Shown: positions 26,279 to 35,075, counted from the first letter of the stretch. The stretch: DNA of 64,000 bases from Salinisphaera sp040361255 (GCF_040361255.1 NZ_APNG01000012.1:1-64000), one strand, 5' to 3'. Numbers and translations: made by a program. Notes: generated from the letters alone by a model not told the origin.

Positions 26279-26563
26279 TCAAGCCAATATGACCCAACCG
26301 TGGGAGGCGGCAAGCTTCAAGAAATCGTGTACATCAGATGTGACCTCGGCCCCGGCGAACGCCGCCGAGAGATCGTCACAGATCGCTTGCACGGAGCGCT
26401 GGCCGTCGCAGCGCTGCAGGATTTCCGCCGCACTTTCGTTGAGGGTGATCATGCCTTCCGGGTAGAGCAGCACGTGGCAGTCCTGGGCCGGTTCGAACTG
26501 CAGGCGGTGGCCGCGGGCGATGCACGGCACGGCGTCGGCGCTGATCGTTTCCGGCATGCTCAT
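26279..26563 (-). CDS. pqqD: PqqA-binding chaperone PqqD
   Basis: PqqD (94 residues) binds PqqA and presents it to PqqE. The sequence shows the family core RGHRLQFEPAQDCHVLLYPE followed by GMITLNESAAEILQRCDG, with the winged-helix RiPP-recognition fold. The ATG at 26563 overlaps the pqqC stop (ATGA). It is the last gene of a pqqB-pqqC-pqqD transcript, opposite in direction to pqqE. Confidence 0.95.
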   Translation of the reverse strand: MSMPETISADAVPCIARGHRLQFEPAQDCHVLLYPEGMITLNESAAEILQRCDGQRSVQAICDDLSAAFAGAEVTSDVHDFLKLAASHGWVILA

Positions 26564-27306
26564 CGGCCGGGCTCCGGGCAGCTGTGGTACGGCGGCATAT
26601 CTTCGACATAGGCCATCCACATGGCATCGAGCATGCTCCAGAGCACGTCGAGCTTGAACTGCAGAATCGATAGCGCCTGTTCCTGCTGTGCACGGGTGAC
26701 GAAATGGTCGAGCGTGACGCGCAGGCCGTGTTCGACATCACGCCGGGCTTCGGACAGGCGCTTGCGGAAATAGCTCAGGCCGGCATCGTCGATCCAGGGG
26801 TAGTGATCGGGCCAGCCGGTCAGGCGCTGCTGGTGGATTTCCGGGGCGAACAGTTCGGTGAGCGAGGAACAGGCCGCTTCCTGCCAGGTGGCCCGCCGGG
26901 CGAAGTTCACGTACGCATCCACGGCGAAACGCACGCCGGGCAACAGGTCGGTAAGATTCTGTACGCGCTGACGATCCAGGCCCGTGGCTTCGGCCAGCAT
27001 CAGCCAGGCTTCGATGCCGCCGGTTTCGCCCGGCGCACCGTCGTGGTCGATGATGCGCTGGACCCAGAGCTGGCGTGCGGCCGGGTCCGGGCAGTTGGCG
27101 AGCACGTTGGCATCCTTGATGGGGATACAGACCTGATAGTAGTAGCGGTTGAGCACCCAGCCGCGGATCTGATCCGGCGTGCAGCGGCCTTCGTGCATCA
27201 TCCGGTGATAGGGATGATGAATGTGATAACGCGCGCCGAGTGCCCGCAGGCGGGCTTCGAACTCGTCGCGCGGCCAGGCTTCGCGCTCGTCAATCGCAAC
27301 GCTCAC
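26560..27306 (-). CDS. pqqC: pyrroloquinoline-quinone synthase PqqC
   Basis: PqqC (248 residues) is the cofactor-free oxidase that closes the ring and carries out the final oxidation to PQQ. Family blocks are plain: RYHIHHPYHRMMHEGRCTPD near 27, RGWVLNRYYYQVCIPIKDAN, IDHDGAPGETGGIEAWLMLA, and HYPWIDDAGLSYFRKRLSEA near 172, including His and Tyr active-site residues. Length is normal. It overlaps pqqB upstream and pqqD downstream by 4 bases each, so translation is coupled. Confidence 0.96.
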   Translation of the reverse strand: MSVAIDEREAWPRDEFEARLRALGARYHIHHPYHRMMHEGRCTPDQIRGWVLNRYYYQVCIPIKDANVLANCPDPAARQLWVQRIIDHDGAPGETGGIEAWLMLAEATGLDRQRVQNLTDLLPGVRFAVDAYVNFARRATWQEAACSSLTELFAPEIHQQRLTGWPDHYPWIDDAGLSYFRKRLSEARRDVEHGLRVTLDHFVTRAQQEQALSILQFKLDVLWSMLDAMWMAYVEDMPPYHSCPEPGR

Positions 27307-28214
27307 AGTTTCAGTTCCATGCCGTCATGAGCCACTTCCACGCCCGCGTTTTCGACCGTGGCGCGCTCGGGCGAATCCGGATCGAGAATGGGATTGGTGT
27401 TGTTGATATGGATGAGCACCCGACGCTTGTCGGGGAAATTCGCCAGCCAGGCCAGCATGCCGTTCTCGCCGGACTGCGGTAGATGGCCCATGGCGGCCGC
27501 CGGCTTTTTGCCCACGCCCTGGTCGATCATCTCGGTTTCGGTAAAGAAGGTACCGTCGACGAGCAGGCAGTCGGATTCGCGGGCGACGGCGGCGATGGTG
27601 TCGTCCGGCGCGCCGAGGCCGGGGGCATAGAACAGCGTGCCGCCGGTGGCGTCGTCGGTGACCAGCAGGCCGATGTTGTCGCCCGGGTGCGGATCGCCTC
27701 GATGCGGCGAATAAGGCGGTGCGGCCGAGGACAGCTCGACTGCACGAAACGACAGCCCGGGCACGCCATCGATCGCAAAACGTTCAGCGGCGGTATCGAT
27801 CTCGTGCCAGTCCACGCCGCAGTAATGCGAAAGCACGTTGAACAGCGGCAGGCCGGTGGTCAGGTCTTCGTAAACGGGACGTGTTGACCAGACGGGCAGC
27901 GTGTCGCCCTCGCGCAGAATGATCAGCCCGGTGGCGTGATCGATCTGGCTGTCCATGAGCAGCACCGCGCCGATGCCGGTGCCCCGCGTTTCCGGCGCCG
28001 GGCGAAGTGCTTCGAAATCGAGTATCTGCTGGCGCACGTCGGGCGAGGCGTTGACCAGCAGCCAGTGCTCATAGTCCGCGCTGACCGCGATCGACGACTG
28101 GGTGCGAGCCTCGGCACGGGTCGTGCCCTCGTGGAGCTGGCGGTTGAGCCCGACATTGGTGTTCCACTGCGGAAAGCCGCCACCGGCGGCCGATCCGAGT
28201 ACGCGTACATACAT
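27303..28214 (-). CDS. pqqB: PQQ biosynthesis hydroxylase PqqB
   Basis: PqqB (303 residues) is a metallo-beta-lactamase-fold protein that hydroxylates the PqqA-derived dipeptide. The start VRVLGSAAGGGFPQWNTNV is diagnostic. The family's SQIDHATGLIILREG and IHINNTNPILDPDSPER blocks are present, and the canonical lactamase HxHxDH is altered as usual for PqqB. It is the first gene of the pqqBCD operon, behind a sigma-54-type promoter and just downstream of the AcoR-like activator gene on the same strand. Confidence 0.96.
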   Translation of the reverse strand: MYVRVLGSAAGGGFPQWNTNVGLNRQLHEGTTRAEARTQSSIAVSADYEHWLLVNASPDVRQQILDFEALRPAPETRGTGIGAVLLMDSQIDHATGLIILREGDTLPVWSTRPVYEDLTTGLPLFNVLSHYCGVDWHEIDTAAERFAIDGVPGLSFRAVELSSAAPPYSPHRGDPHPGDNIGLLVTDDATGGTLFYAPGLGAPDDTIAAVARESDCLLVDGTFFTETEMIDQGVGKKPAAAMGHLPQSGENGMLAWLANFPDKRRVLIHINNTNPILDPDSPERATVENAGVEVAHDGMELKL

Positions 28215-28250
28215 GACGTCATCCTGGGACAGTTTCGACCGGGCGAATCA

Positions 28251-28266
28251 GGCAGGAGTCGTGCCA
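28251..28266 (-). promoter_or_regulatory. sigma-54 (-24/-12) promoter of pqqB
   Basis: The minus strand reads TGGCACGACTCCTGCC, with invariant GG and GC in correct spacing. The start site would fall near 28240, about 26 bases before the pqqB ATG. A second, weaker match TAGCACGCCGGTTGCA lies just upstream at 28268-28284. Confidence 0.6.
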
Positions 28267-28315
28267 GCTGCAACCGGCGTGCTATACGTCCCTGAGAACG
28301 CAGCGCTCGCCCACT

Positions 28316-30244
28316 TCAGCGCCTGGCCGATGGCGCAATCGCGTGTTTTTTCATCTTGCGATAGAGCGTGTTGCGGCTGGTGGCGAGCTGGGCCGCAGTC
28401 CGCGACACATTCCAGCCGTTGTCTTCCAGCGCAGCCAGCAACGCCTCGCGCTCGGCGCTGGCGAGCGGGTTGTCCGACCGGCCGGCAACGGCTTCGTCCG
28501 CGTTGTCAGCCGCAGCCGCGCGCTCGCCTGCGTCGAGGATTTCCGCGGGCAGATCGCCCCGGCGCACGAGATCCTGCTCGCACAGCGCGAGCGCGGTGCG
28601 CATGACATTGCGCATCTGGCGGATATTGCCCGGCCAGTCGTAGCCAAGCAGCGCCGCCATGGCGTCTTCGGCGATTCGGATCGCTGCCGTGCCGTCGTGT
28701 TCGCTGGCGATGACCGAGCGCAGCAGCGCCGCGCGATCGGCACGTTCACGCACCGCCGGCAACGTGAGCGTGATCCCGTCGAGCCGGTAGTAGAGATCGG
28801 CGCGAAAATCACCGGTGGCCACCTTCGCGCCCAGGTCGGCATGGGTGGCCGAAATCACGTTCAGATCGAGCGCGATGGGCGTATCGCCGCCCAGCGGCAC
28901 CACCTCGCGTTCTTCGAGCACGCGCAGCAAACGGGTTTGCAGGGCCAGCGGCATATCGCCGATTTCATCGAGAAACAGCGTGCCGCCCGAGGACTGCAGA
29001 ATCTTGCCGCGCATGCCTTCGCGGCTGGCGCCGGTAAACGCGCCCGGCTTGTAACCGAACAGCTCGGCTTCGATCAGGCTTTCCGGGATCGCGGCACAAT
29101 TGACGGCCACGAATGGCTGGGCGGCACGCGCGCTGGCCTCGTGGAGGGCACGCGCGAATACCTCCTTGCCGGTCCCGGTTTCGCCGCGCAGCATGATCGC
29201 GATCCGCCGGTCGACCACGCGTTCGGCACAGCGCACGTTTTCTGCCATGCGGCGATCGCCACCGGCGAGTTCCGCCAGTGTTGGTCGGCGGCTTCGAGCG
29301 CGTGCGGGGATCTGCAGACTGCGTGGCGCGCCCAAGGCCGGCGTGCGTGCCGGAGCGACCACGCGGGCATAGTAGCGGCGCCCGCGTGAGCGATCGTGCA
29401 GCGGCCAGACCGTCTGGCCGGATGCCGCGCCATCCAGCGCCTGTGAGTCGATATCGAAGAGTTGTTCGATCGCCTGACCGACGAGTCCAGCGCGTGTGTC
29501 CATCCCCAGTTGCAGCGCGGCGTTGTCGTCGGCGGCGACGATACAGCCCTGCTCGTCCAGGGCGATGAGCCCGTCGTGGATCAGGCCCACGAATTCGGGC
29601 CGGCCATGAAAACGCAGTATCCGCGATGCGCGATGGGCATTCACGAACAGCGTCTTCTCGATCAGCCGCGCCGACATGCTCACCAGCGCGACCGTATGCA
29701 TCTGACCGGCGCGCGTGCCTTCGCATTGCACCGACGAGGCATCGAGCACGGCCAGCAGCTCGCCGCCCGCATCACGAATCGGCGCGGCCGAACAGCTCAG
29801 CCCCGAGTGGCGGACCGCGAAATGGTCGGCGCAGTGGATGACCACCGGTCGTTGTTCGACGATGCAGGTGCCGATGCCATTGGTGCCCTGGCGCCACTCG
29901 CTCCAGTTGGCGCCGTCCCACAGCCCGGCCGCGCGAAAATCCGAGCGTAGGGCCGATTCCATATGGTTGTACAGAATCACGCCCTGGGCATCGGTGAGCA
30001 TGAGCGCATAGCCGGAACCGGCGATCTGGGCGGCGAGGTTGCCCATTTCGTGGCTGGCGATCGAGACCACCTCGCCGAGCTGATCGCGGTGGGCGCTCAA
30101 CTGGCTACGCGAGACCACATCGAGTTCGATACGGGCCGGGTCGAGCCGGTAGTCGCGAATACAGCGGTTCCAAGATCCCGTGACGAGATCGGCCGAATCG
30201 CCATGCGCTATCGCCGCCGACGGATGCGTCGCCAGATCGACCAT
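28316..30244 (-). CDS. AcoR-type sigma-54 activator with GAF domain
   Basis: The 642-residue regulator starts with a SWxRCxxDYxLDP segment and a GAF-type sensor (NWSEWRQGTNGIGTCIVEQR, near 115-215). A PAS-like segment follows, then an AAA+ domain with Walker A MLRGETGTGKEV, canonical GAFTGA and FLDEIGD, and a C-terminal Fis-type HTH (NVSRTAAQLATSRNTLYRKM). It is built like AcoR/AcxR-type regulators that respond to small alcohols, ketones or aldehydes without phosphorylation. The ATG at 30244 has a GGAG ribosome site. It diverges from the aldehyde dehydrogenase gene, which has a matching promoter and twin operator sites. Confidence 0.9.
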   Translation of the reverse strand: MVDLATHPSAAIAHGDSADLVTGSWNRCIRDYRLDPARIELDVVSRSQLSAHRDQLGEVVSIASHEMGNLAAQIAGSGYALMLTDAQGVILYNHMESALRSDFRAAGLWDGANWSEWRQGTNGIGTCIVEQRPVVIHCADHFAVRHSGLSCSAAPIRDAGGELLAVLDASSVQCEGTRAGQMHTVALVSMSARLIEKTLFVNAHRASRILRFHGRPEFVGLIHDGLIALDEQGCIVAADDNAALQLGMDTRAGLVGQAIEQLFDIDSQALDGAASGQTVWPLHDRSRGRRYYARVVAPARTPALGAPRSLQIPARARSRRPTLAELAGGDRRMAENVRCAERVVDRRIAIMLRGETGTGKEVFARALHEASARAAQPFVAVNCAAIPESLIEAELFGYKPGAFTGASREGMRGKILQSSGGTLFLDEIGDMPLALQTRLLRVLEEREVVPLGGDTPIALDLNVISATHADLGAKVATGDFRADLYYRLDGITLTLPAVRERADRAALLRSVIASEHDGTAAIRIAEDAMAALLGYDWPGNIRQMRNVMRTALALCEQDLVRRGDLPAEILDAGERAAAADNADEAVAGRSDNPLASAEREALLAALEDNGWNVSRTAAQLATSRNTLYRKMKKHAIAPSARR

Positions 30245-30356
30245 CGCTACTCCTCGCAGACACCGTGTCTTGCACACGCCGTCGAATTCATATCGCCCGC
30301 TTTTGGCTGCGGGTCTGACTCGGTTCTAGCAGGTTCGCCTGGCGCAGACAAGCCGC

Positions 30357-30406
30357 TGTCACGGGCCCGACACATCCTGCAACACCGCTGTACCGAAAAC
30401 GTGACA
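30357..30406. promoter_or_regulatory. twin palindromic sites, likely enhancers of the aldehyde dehydrogenase gene
   Basis: Two 18-base sites share the pattern TGTNNC-N6-GNNACA: TGTCACGGGCCCGACACA at 30357-30374 and TGTACCGAAAACGTGACA at 30389-30406. Their centres are 32 bases apart, about three helical turns. They lie 64-113 bases upstream of the sigma-54 promoter and are the likely binding sites of the divergent AcoR-like activator. Confidence 0.6.
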
Positions 30407-30469
30407 GTCGCGGCGGCGCGGTGTGCCCAATGCCGCGCGCAAGTCGTTGATTCAGCGATAACCCGTGTA

Positions 30470-30485
30470 TGGCCTGAATCTTGCG
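30470..30485 (+). promoter_or_regulatory. sigma-54 (-24/-12) promoter of the aldehyde dehydrogenase gene
   Basis: TGGCCTGAATCTTGCG has TGGC and TTGC with the invariant GG/GC spaced as in the consensus. The transcript would start near 30496, leaving a leader of nearly 90 bases. Confidence 0.65.
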
Positions 30486-30583
30486 GTTGGGGCAGTGGTG
30501 TCGTCGTCTACCGCGACGAACGCAATCAAAACAAATGCGCCGCGCATGCCGCCGGCGCGATTAAATCAATGGAGGAGAAACCA

Positions 30584-32095
30584 ATGTGTGCAGTCGCCGC
30601 ATCCGAAGTCTCGCTTGAACCCAGCGTCCGGGAATTCATCGACAGTCCACGCAAGATGCTCATCGACGGCCAGTGGGTGGCCTGCGAGTCGGGCGAGACC
30701 TTCGATGTCTACAACCCGTCCAACGATCAGGTCATCGCCCAGGCGCAATCGGCCACCAAGGTGGATGTCGACAAGGCCGTGAAGGCCGCGCGCCGTGCCT
30801 TCGACGACGGCCCGTGGACGCGCATGGCACCCGCCGAACGCCAGCGTATCGTCTGGAAGATCGGCGATCTGATCATGGATTATCAGGAAGAGCTGGCCCA
30901 GCTCGAATCGCTGGACAACGGCAAGCCGATTTCCATCGCCCGTGCTGCCGACGTGCCGCTGGCTGCGGAGATGTTTCGCTACATGGCCGGCTGGGCGACC
31001 AAGCTCAACGGCGAAATGATTACCCCCACCGTGCCCTATGCGCCCGGTGCCGAATGGCATGCCTATACCCGGCGCGAACCGGTGGGCGTGTGCGGCCAGA
31101 TCATCCCCTGGAACTTCCCGCTGCTCATGGCTGCCTGGAAACTCGCCCCGGCGCTGGCTACCGGCAATACCATCGTCATGAAGCTCGCCGAGGAAACCCC
31201 GCTGTCGGGGCTCAAGCTCGCCGAGATCATGCAGGAAGCCGGTGTGCCGGACGGCGTGGTCAACATCATCACCGGCTTCGGCGAAGAAGCCGGCGCACCG
31301 ATCGCCGCCCATCCGATGGTCGACAAGATCGCCTTTACCGGCTCCACCGAAGTGGGCCGGCTGATCGTCGATGCCGCCAAGGGCAACCTCAAGAAGGTAT
31401 CGCTGGAGCTGGGCGGCAAGTCGCCGAACATCGTGCTCGACGACGCCGATCTGGAAAAAGCCATTCCGGGTGCGGCCAACGCGATCTTCTTCAACCACGG
31501 CCAGTGCTGTGCCGCCGGTTCGCGGCTGTTCGTGCATGAAAAGGTCTACGACCAGGTGGTCGAAGGCGTGGCCGAATTCGCCCGCAACATCAAGCTCGGC
31601 CCGGGCCTCGACCCCGAAACCCAGATGGGCCCGCTGGTATCGCGTACCCAGTTCGACCGCGTGACCGGCTATCTGGAATCCGGCAAGAGCCAGGGCGCGA
31701 AAGCCGCAGCGGGCGGCGAACGCGGCGACGGCGATGGCTATTTCGTCAAGCCGACCGTGCTTACCGATGTATCCGACGATATGAAAGTCGTCCAGGAAGA
31801 GATCTTCGGGCCGGTGGTCACGGCGACGAAGTTCTCCGATTTCGACCGCGACCTGGTCAATCGGGCCAACGACACCGTGTTCGGCCTGGCCTCGGGTATC
31901 TGGAGTCAGGATATCGGCCGCGCGCACAAGCTGGCGTCCCGACTGCGGGCCGGCACCGTCTGGGTCAACTGCTACAACATCTTCGACGCGGCGTTGCCGT
32001 TCGGCGGTTACAAACAGTCCGGCTGGGGCCGCGAAATGGGCGCCCAGGTGCTCAACAACTACACCGAAACCAAGACCGTGACGGTGTCGTTGTAA
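30584..32095 (+). CDS. NAD-dependent aldehyde dehydrogenase (ExaC-like)
   Basis: The 503-residue enzyme oxidises aldehydes to acids, completing alcohol oxidation begun by PQQ enzymes. Visible landmarks are the cofactor segments PWNFPLLMAAWKLAPALA and FTGSTEVGR, the general base Glu in LELGGKSPN near 268, the nucleophile Cys in NHGQCCAAGSR near 308 (the second of the pair is also Cys), and EEIFGPVV. The ATG at 30584 follows a strong GGAGGAG; an extended frame upstream runs through the promoter and is not coding. It is monocistronic, ending in a strong terminator, and divergent from its presumed activator. Confidence 0.93.
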   Translation: MCAVAASEVSLEPSVREFIDSPRKMLIDGQWVACESGETFDVYNPSNDQVIAQAQSATKVDVDKAVKAARRAFDDGPWTRMAPAERQRIVWKIGDLIMDYQEELAQLESLDNGKPISIARAADVPLAAEMFRYMAGWATKLNGEMITPTVPYAPGAEWHAYTRREPVGVCGQIIPWNFPLLMAAWKLAPALATGNTIVMKLAEETPLSGLKLAEIMQEAGVPDGVVNIITGFGEEAGAPIAAHPMVDKIAFTGSTEVGRLIVDAAKGNLKKVSLELGGKSPNIVLDDADLEKAIPGAANAIFFNHGQCCAAGSRLFVHEKVYDQVVEGVAEFARNIKLGPGLDPETQMGPLVSRTQFDRVTGYLESGKSQGAKAAAGGERGDGDGYFVKPTVLTDVSDDMKVVQEEIFGPVVTATKFSDFDRDLVNRANDTVFGLASGIWSQDIGRAHKLASRLRAGTVWVNCYNIFDAALPFGGYKQSGWGREMGAQVLNNYTETKTVTVSL

Positions 32096-32138
32096 CCAGG
32101 CACACGGCCGCCGCGCCCCCTCGGCGGCTGTGCACCCG

Positions 32139-32174
32139 AAGCCGGCTGCGCCCCCTGCAGCCGGCTTTTCTTTT
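32139..32174 (+). terminator. rho-independent terminator after the aldehyde dehydrogenase gene
   Basis: AAGCCGGCTGC and GCAGCCGGCTT form an 11-bp stem around a GCCCCCT loop, followed by TTCTTTT. Confidence 0.85.
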
Positions 32175-32212
32175 CAGGTTGATGTATGTATGAAACCCAG
32201 TTGTCCGCGCGC

Positions 32213-32640
32213 ACCAAGCAGGTTGGCCGCAAATTAACGCGAATACACGCGAATAAGGCAGAAGACAAAACGCTCGGCGCTAAAGGGGCGCCAAAGCCAG
32301 CCCGCTGACGAAGCACGCTGTGTGTGCAGTTCCGTCATCGACCGTGAGATGGCTTCGTTCTTAAGACGAACCGCAGATTACACAGATGAAAAAGCGCGCC
32401 ACCTGACAGCCAACGACCGTGATTGACCGTCTTCGATCTGCGTGATCTGCGTCGATCTGCGGACCTTTTCCCCTGGCCACTGTCACCCGAGCCAGGTAGG
32501 CAGTAGCCAGCACCGCGATCGCCCACTATGGCGAAATAAGAAAATCTGCGTAATCTGCGCAATCTGCGGATAAATGGCTTCCAGGTTATCTATGAAACGC
32601 AGCGTGCTTGTCTCGAGCAAGCAGGTTGGCGGCCAGCAAG
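32213..32640. repeat. cluster of degenerate short-unit repeats
   Basis: This gene-free region contains stacked short-unit repeats. A GCGAATA-type arm (CCGCAAATTAACGCGAAT) lies at 32227-32256. GCAGAT-type arms follow: CCGCAGATTACACAGATG at 32371-32389 in one orientation, then GATCTGCG units at 32435-32464 and AATCTGCG units at 32543-32572 in the other. The motif AAGCAGGTTGGC occurs at both edges (32217 and about 32628). Together they can fold into long imperfect hairpins. The remainder up to the next gene at 32806 shows nothing else. Confidence 0.65.
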
Positions 32641-32805
32641 AGCCCGACCGCTCGAAGGCCGAAGAGCTTGTGTCTACGCCGCAGGCCGAACGTTGCACAT
32701 AATCAAGAGTTTTCTTTTGCCGCCGCCGGGTTGGCGCACCCGGAGCGGTATTCGATTACGCTATCGTAGAGCCCAATGCGTACTCGAATGCGTCAGGAGT
32801 TTGCC

Positions 32806-33444
32806 ATGCCCAAGCAGCCAATCCGGGTTCTGCTCGTCGACGATCATGCCGTCGTACGCGCCGGCTATGCGCGTCTGCTCAAGCTGGCCGGCGATATCGA
32901 AGTGGCCGGCGAGGCCGACAGCGGCGAACGCGCCTATGCCCTGTGTCGCGAGGGTAAATTCGACGTGATCGTCATGGATCTGTCGCTGCCCGGCATGAGC
33001 GGGATCGAAACCACGCGGCGGATCTGCAGCCGCCACCCCGGCACACGCGTGCTGGTGTTTTCGGTGCACGAAGAAGCCATCTTCGTACGCCGCGCACTGG
33101 CCGCGGGGGCGACCGGCTATATCGGCAAACGCGCGGTCGCAGATGTACTGATCGAGGGCGTACGCGAGGTCGCACTGGGGCATCAATACCTCGACGCGAA
33201 CCTCGTCGACGCCGAGCCGTCCGCGCAAGATCCGGCCAATCCGCTGGCCTGCCTGTCGTCGCGCGAGTTCGAAATCTTCCGGCTGCTGGCCTCGGGCGCG
33301 AGCGTGAACGACATTGCCGAAGAACTGTTCGTCAGCCCCAAGACCGTGGCCAACCATGCTTCGCGCCTGCGCGCGAAACTCGGCGTCGGCGGCACGGCCG
33401 ACCTGACCCGACTGGCGATACGCACTGGTGTCGTCGCACTCTAG
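32806..33444 (+). CDS. NarL-type response regulator
   Basis: The 212-residue regulator has a receiver domain (VLLVDDHAVVRAGYARLL, phospho-acceptor in VIVMDLSLPGMSG near 56) and a LuxR-type HTH (LSSREFEIFRLLASGASVND, then IAEELFVSPKTVANHASRLR). The ATG at 32806 has a CAGGAGT ribosome site. An earlier ATG 30 bases upstream adds MRTRMRQEFA and lacks one. The stop overlaps the GTG of its kinase gene. In other PQQ clusters NarL-type regulators control quinoprotein genes, so a similar role is plausible here. Confidence 0.9.
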   Translation: MPKQPIRVLLVDDHAVVRAGYARLLKLAGDIEVAGEADSGERAYALCREGKFDVIVMDLSLPGMSGIETTRRICSRHPGTRVLVFSVHEEAIFVRRALAAGATGYIGKRAVADVLIEGVREVALGHQYLDANLVDAEPSAQDPANPLACLSSREFEIFRLLASGASVNDIAEELFVSPKTVANHASRLRAKLGVGGTADLTRLAIRTGVVAL

Positions 33445-34783
33445 CGCCCACCAAAGCGCAGGCGAGGCCCGCGCGGCGCGTACACGTCTGCGCCTACGTC
33501 AGCGGCTGATGATCGCGGTCACGCTGCTACTGGCCCTGGTACTCGGTGCGGCTGCCTGGCTTGCGATACACAACGCCCGCGATGCCATTGCCGAAGAAAT
33601 GCAGGCCAGCGTGACCCTCGCGGCCGATCTGGTCGAAAACAGTATTCGCAGTGACGGCGAAGCCCTGGCCGCGGCACGCCGGCTGGCCGGCATCGGCCAT
33701 CTGCGCCATTTGTGCCTGTCGCTGGTCGCACGCGACAACCGTTCGGCACCACCCTGCGAGCCGGTAGCGAACGCCAGCGCGCCGCGCTGGTTTGCGGCGT
33801 TGACGCGCCCTGCCACATTGCCCGAGCGGCGGCTCGCGGTCGCGCCCGACTACGCCGTGCGCATCCTGGCCGACCCGGACGACGAAATTACCGAGGCCTG
33901 GCAGGACACACGCGGCCTGCTGGCGCTGCTCATCGTGTTCTACCTGGCCACGATCGCCGTGGTCTATCGCCTGTTCGGACGCGCACTGGTCCCGGTACGG
34001 CGTATCGATGCCGCGCTCGCACGTATCGAACATGGCGACTACGCGATCCGTCTACCGCGCTTTGCCCTGCCCGAATTCGACGGCATCGCCGCCCAGTTCA
34101 ATCACATGGCCGCCACCCTCGATGCCGCGCAGAAGGAAAACCGGCGCCTGCGCGAACACTCCCTGCGTATTCAGGAAGACGAACGCCACCGAATCGCACG
34201 CGAACTGCACGACGAACTCGGTCAGAGCCTGACCGCGATTCGCGCGGATGCGGCCGGCATTCTCGCCCGCGGCGACAAACTGCCCGCGGGCGTGGCCGAA
34301 TCCGCCGAGGTCATCTCCCAGGTCGCCGGGCGCATCTATGACCAGACGCGTCTGATGATGCGTCGCCTGCGCCCGCCGGGGCTCGACGAACTGGGCCTGG
34401 ATGCAGCCCTCGAAGACCACATCGCCAACCGCCAGCGCAGTCATCCCGGCGTCGCACTCTCCTACAACGGCGACGAACAGCTGGCCGGCATCGCCACGCC
34501 GATTGCCATCCACATTTTTCGTCTGATCCAGGAGGCGCTCACCAATGCCCTGCGCCACGGCGCGCCTACCCGGATCGATATCGACCTCGCGCTCAGCGGC
34601 CATACCGTGCACGTGGACATACGCGACGACGGCCACGGGTTCGATGTCAACGGCTATCGCCCCGGGCTGGGGCTGTCCGGCATGGCCGAACGTATCGATC
34701 TGCTCGGCGGTCATCTGCATATCGACAGCCGCTGCGGCCACGGCACCCATATCCACGCCGAAATCCCGCGCTCGCACAGCTGA
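33428..34783 (+). CDS. NarX/UhpB-type sensor histidine kinase
   Basis: The 451-residue kinase has two membrane helices (LMIAVTLLLALVLGAAAWLA near 27 and LLALLIVFYLATIAVVYRLF near 160) flanking a periplasmic domain of about 110 residues. A HAMP linker (ALVPVRRIDAALARIEHGDY) follows, then a HisKA_3 dimerisation helix with the His in DERHRIARELHDELGQS, and an ATPase domain with QEALTNALRHG and GLGLSGMAERIDLLGG. The start is the GTG at 33428, overlapping the regulator stop by 17 bases. It phosphorylates the regulator encoded upstream. The stimulus is unknown. Confidence 0.9.
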   Translation: MSSHSSAHQSAGEARAARTRLRLRQRLMIAVTLLLALVLGAAAWLAIHNARDAIAEEMQASVTLAADLVENSIRSDGEALAAARRLAGIGHLRHLCLSLVARDNRSAPPCEPVANASAPRWFAALTRPATLPERRLAVAPDYAVRILADPDDEITEAWQDTRGLLALLIVFYLATIAVVYRLFGRALVPVRRIDAALARIEHGDYAIRLPRFALPEFDGIAAQFNHMAATLDAAQKENRRLREHSLRIQEDERHRIARELHDELGQSLTAIRADAAGILARGDKLPAGVAESAEVISQVAGRIYDQTRLMMRRLRPPGLDELGLDAALEDHIANRQRSHPGVALSYNGDEQLAGIATPIAIHIFRLIQEALTNALRHGAPTRIDIDLALSGHTVHVDIRDDGHGFDVNGYRPGLGLSGMAERIDLLGGHLHIDSRCGHGTHIHAEIPRSHS

Positions 34784-34820
34784 TACGCCGTCTGTGGCTT
34801 CTTTCCTCGAACAAGAAAGA

Positions 34821-35002
34821 TTGTCCGCGAATGAACGCCAATAAACGCGAATGGATGACGGTTCGCGTGGGCGGCCGTTCACGACTGCGGGCTTCGTTGC
34901 GCGGTAGCCATCTATAAATTTCAGCGTACGGCCTGAAGCGGTGCACATGCCGCGGGGCTTGCCTGCCTTCATTCGCGTTTCTTCGCGTTCATTTGCGGAC
35001 AA
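34821..35002. repeat. palindromic repeat element, copy 1
   Basis: Left arm CCGCGAATGAACGCCAAT and right arm (complement CCGCAAATGAACGCGAA) bound about 115 bases. Each arm is three imperfect units of about 10 bases (GCGAATRAAC). The interior shares CGGGCTTCGTT and ATAAATTTCAGCGTACGGC with the next copy. No coding potential was seen. Confidence 0.75.
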
Positions 35003-35075
35003 GATGCTTGTCTCGGTCCGGCTCGCGGCGCCGCGCCGCCGCGTAAACAGGACGTCGCCTTCAAGAAAGAAAACG

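Noticed and set aside
30566..31927. 453-residue minus-strand frame opposite the aldehyde dehydrogenase
   Set aside because: The plus-strand frame contains all aldehyde dehydrogenase motifs. The antisense translation is His/Gly-rich without motifs.
32435..32574. possible CRISPR-like array (repeated GATCTGCG/AATCTGCG units)
   Set aside because: Units are 9-11 bases with no unique 25-40 base spacers and no cas genes nearby. They belong to a degenerate short-unit repeat family.
32749..32805. sigma-54-like match TGGCGCACCCGGAGC just upstream of this interval (about 32732)
   Set aside because: GG and GC spacing fits, but the TTGC element is absent (GAGC), and such partial matches arise by chance in GC-rich DNA.
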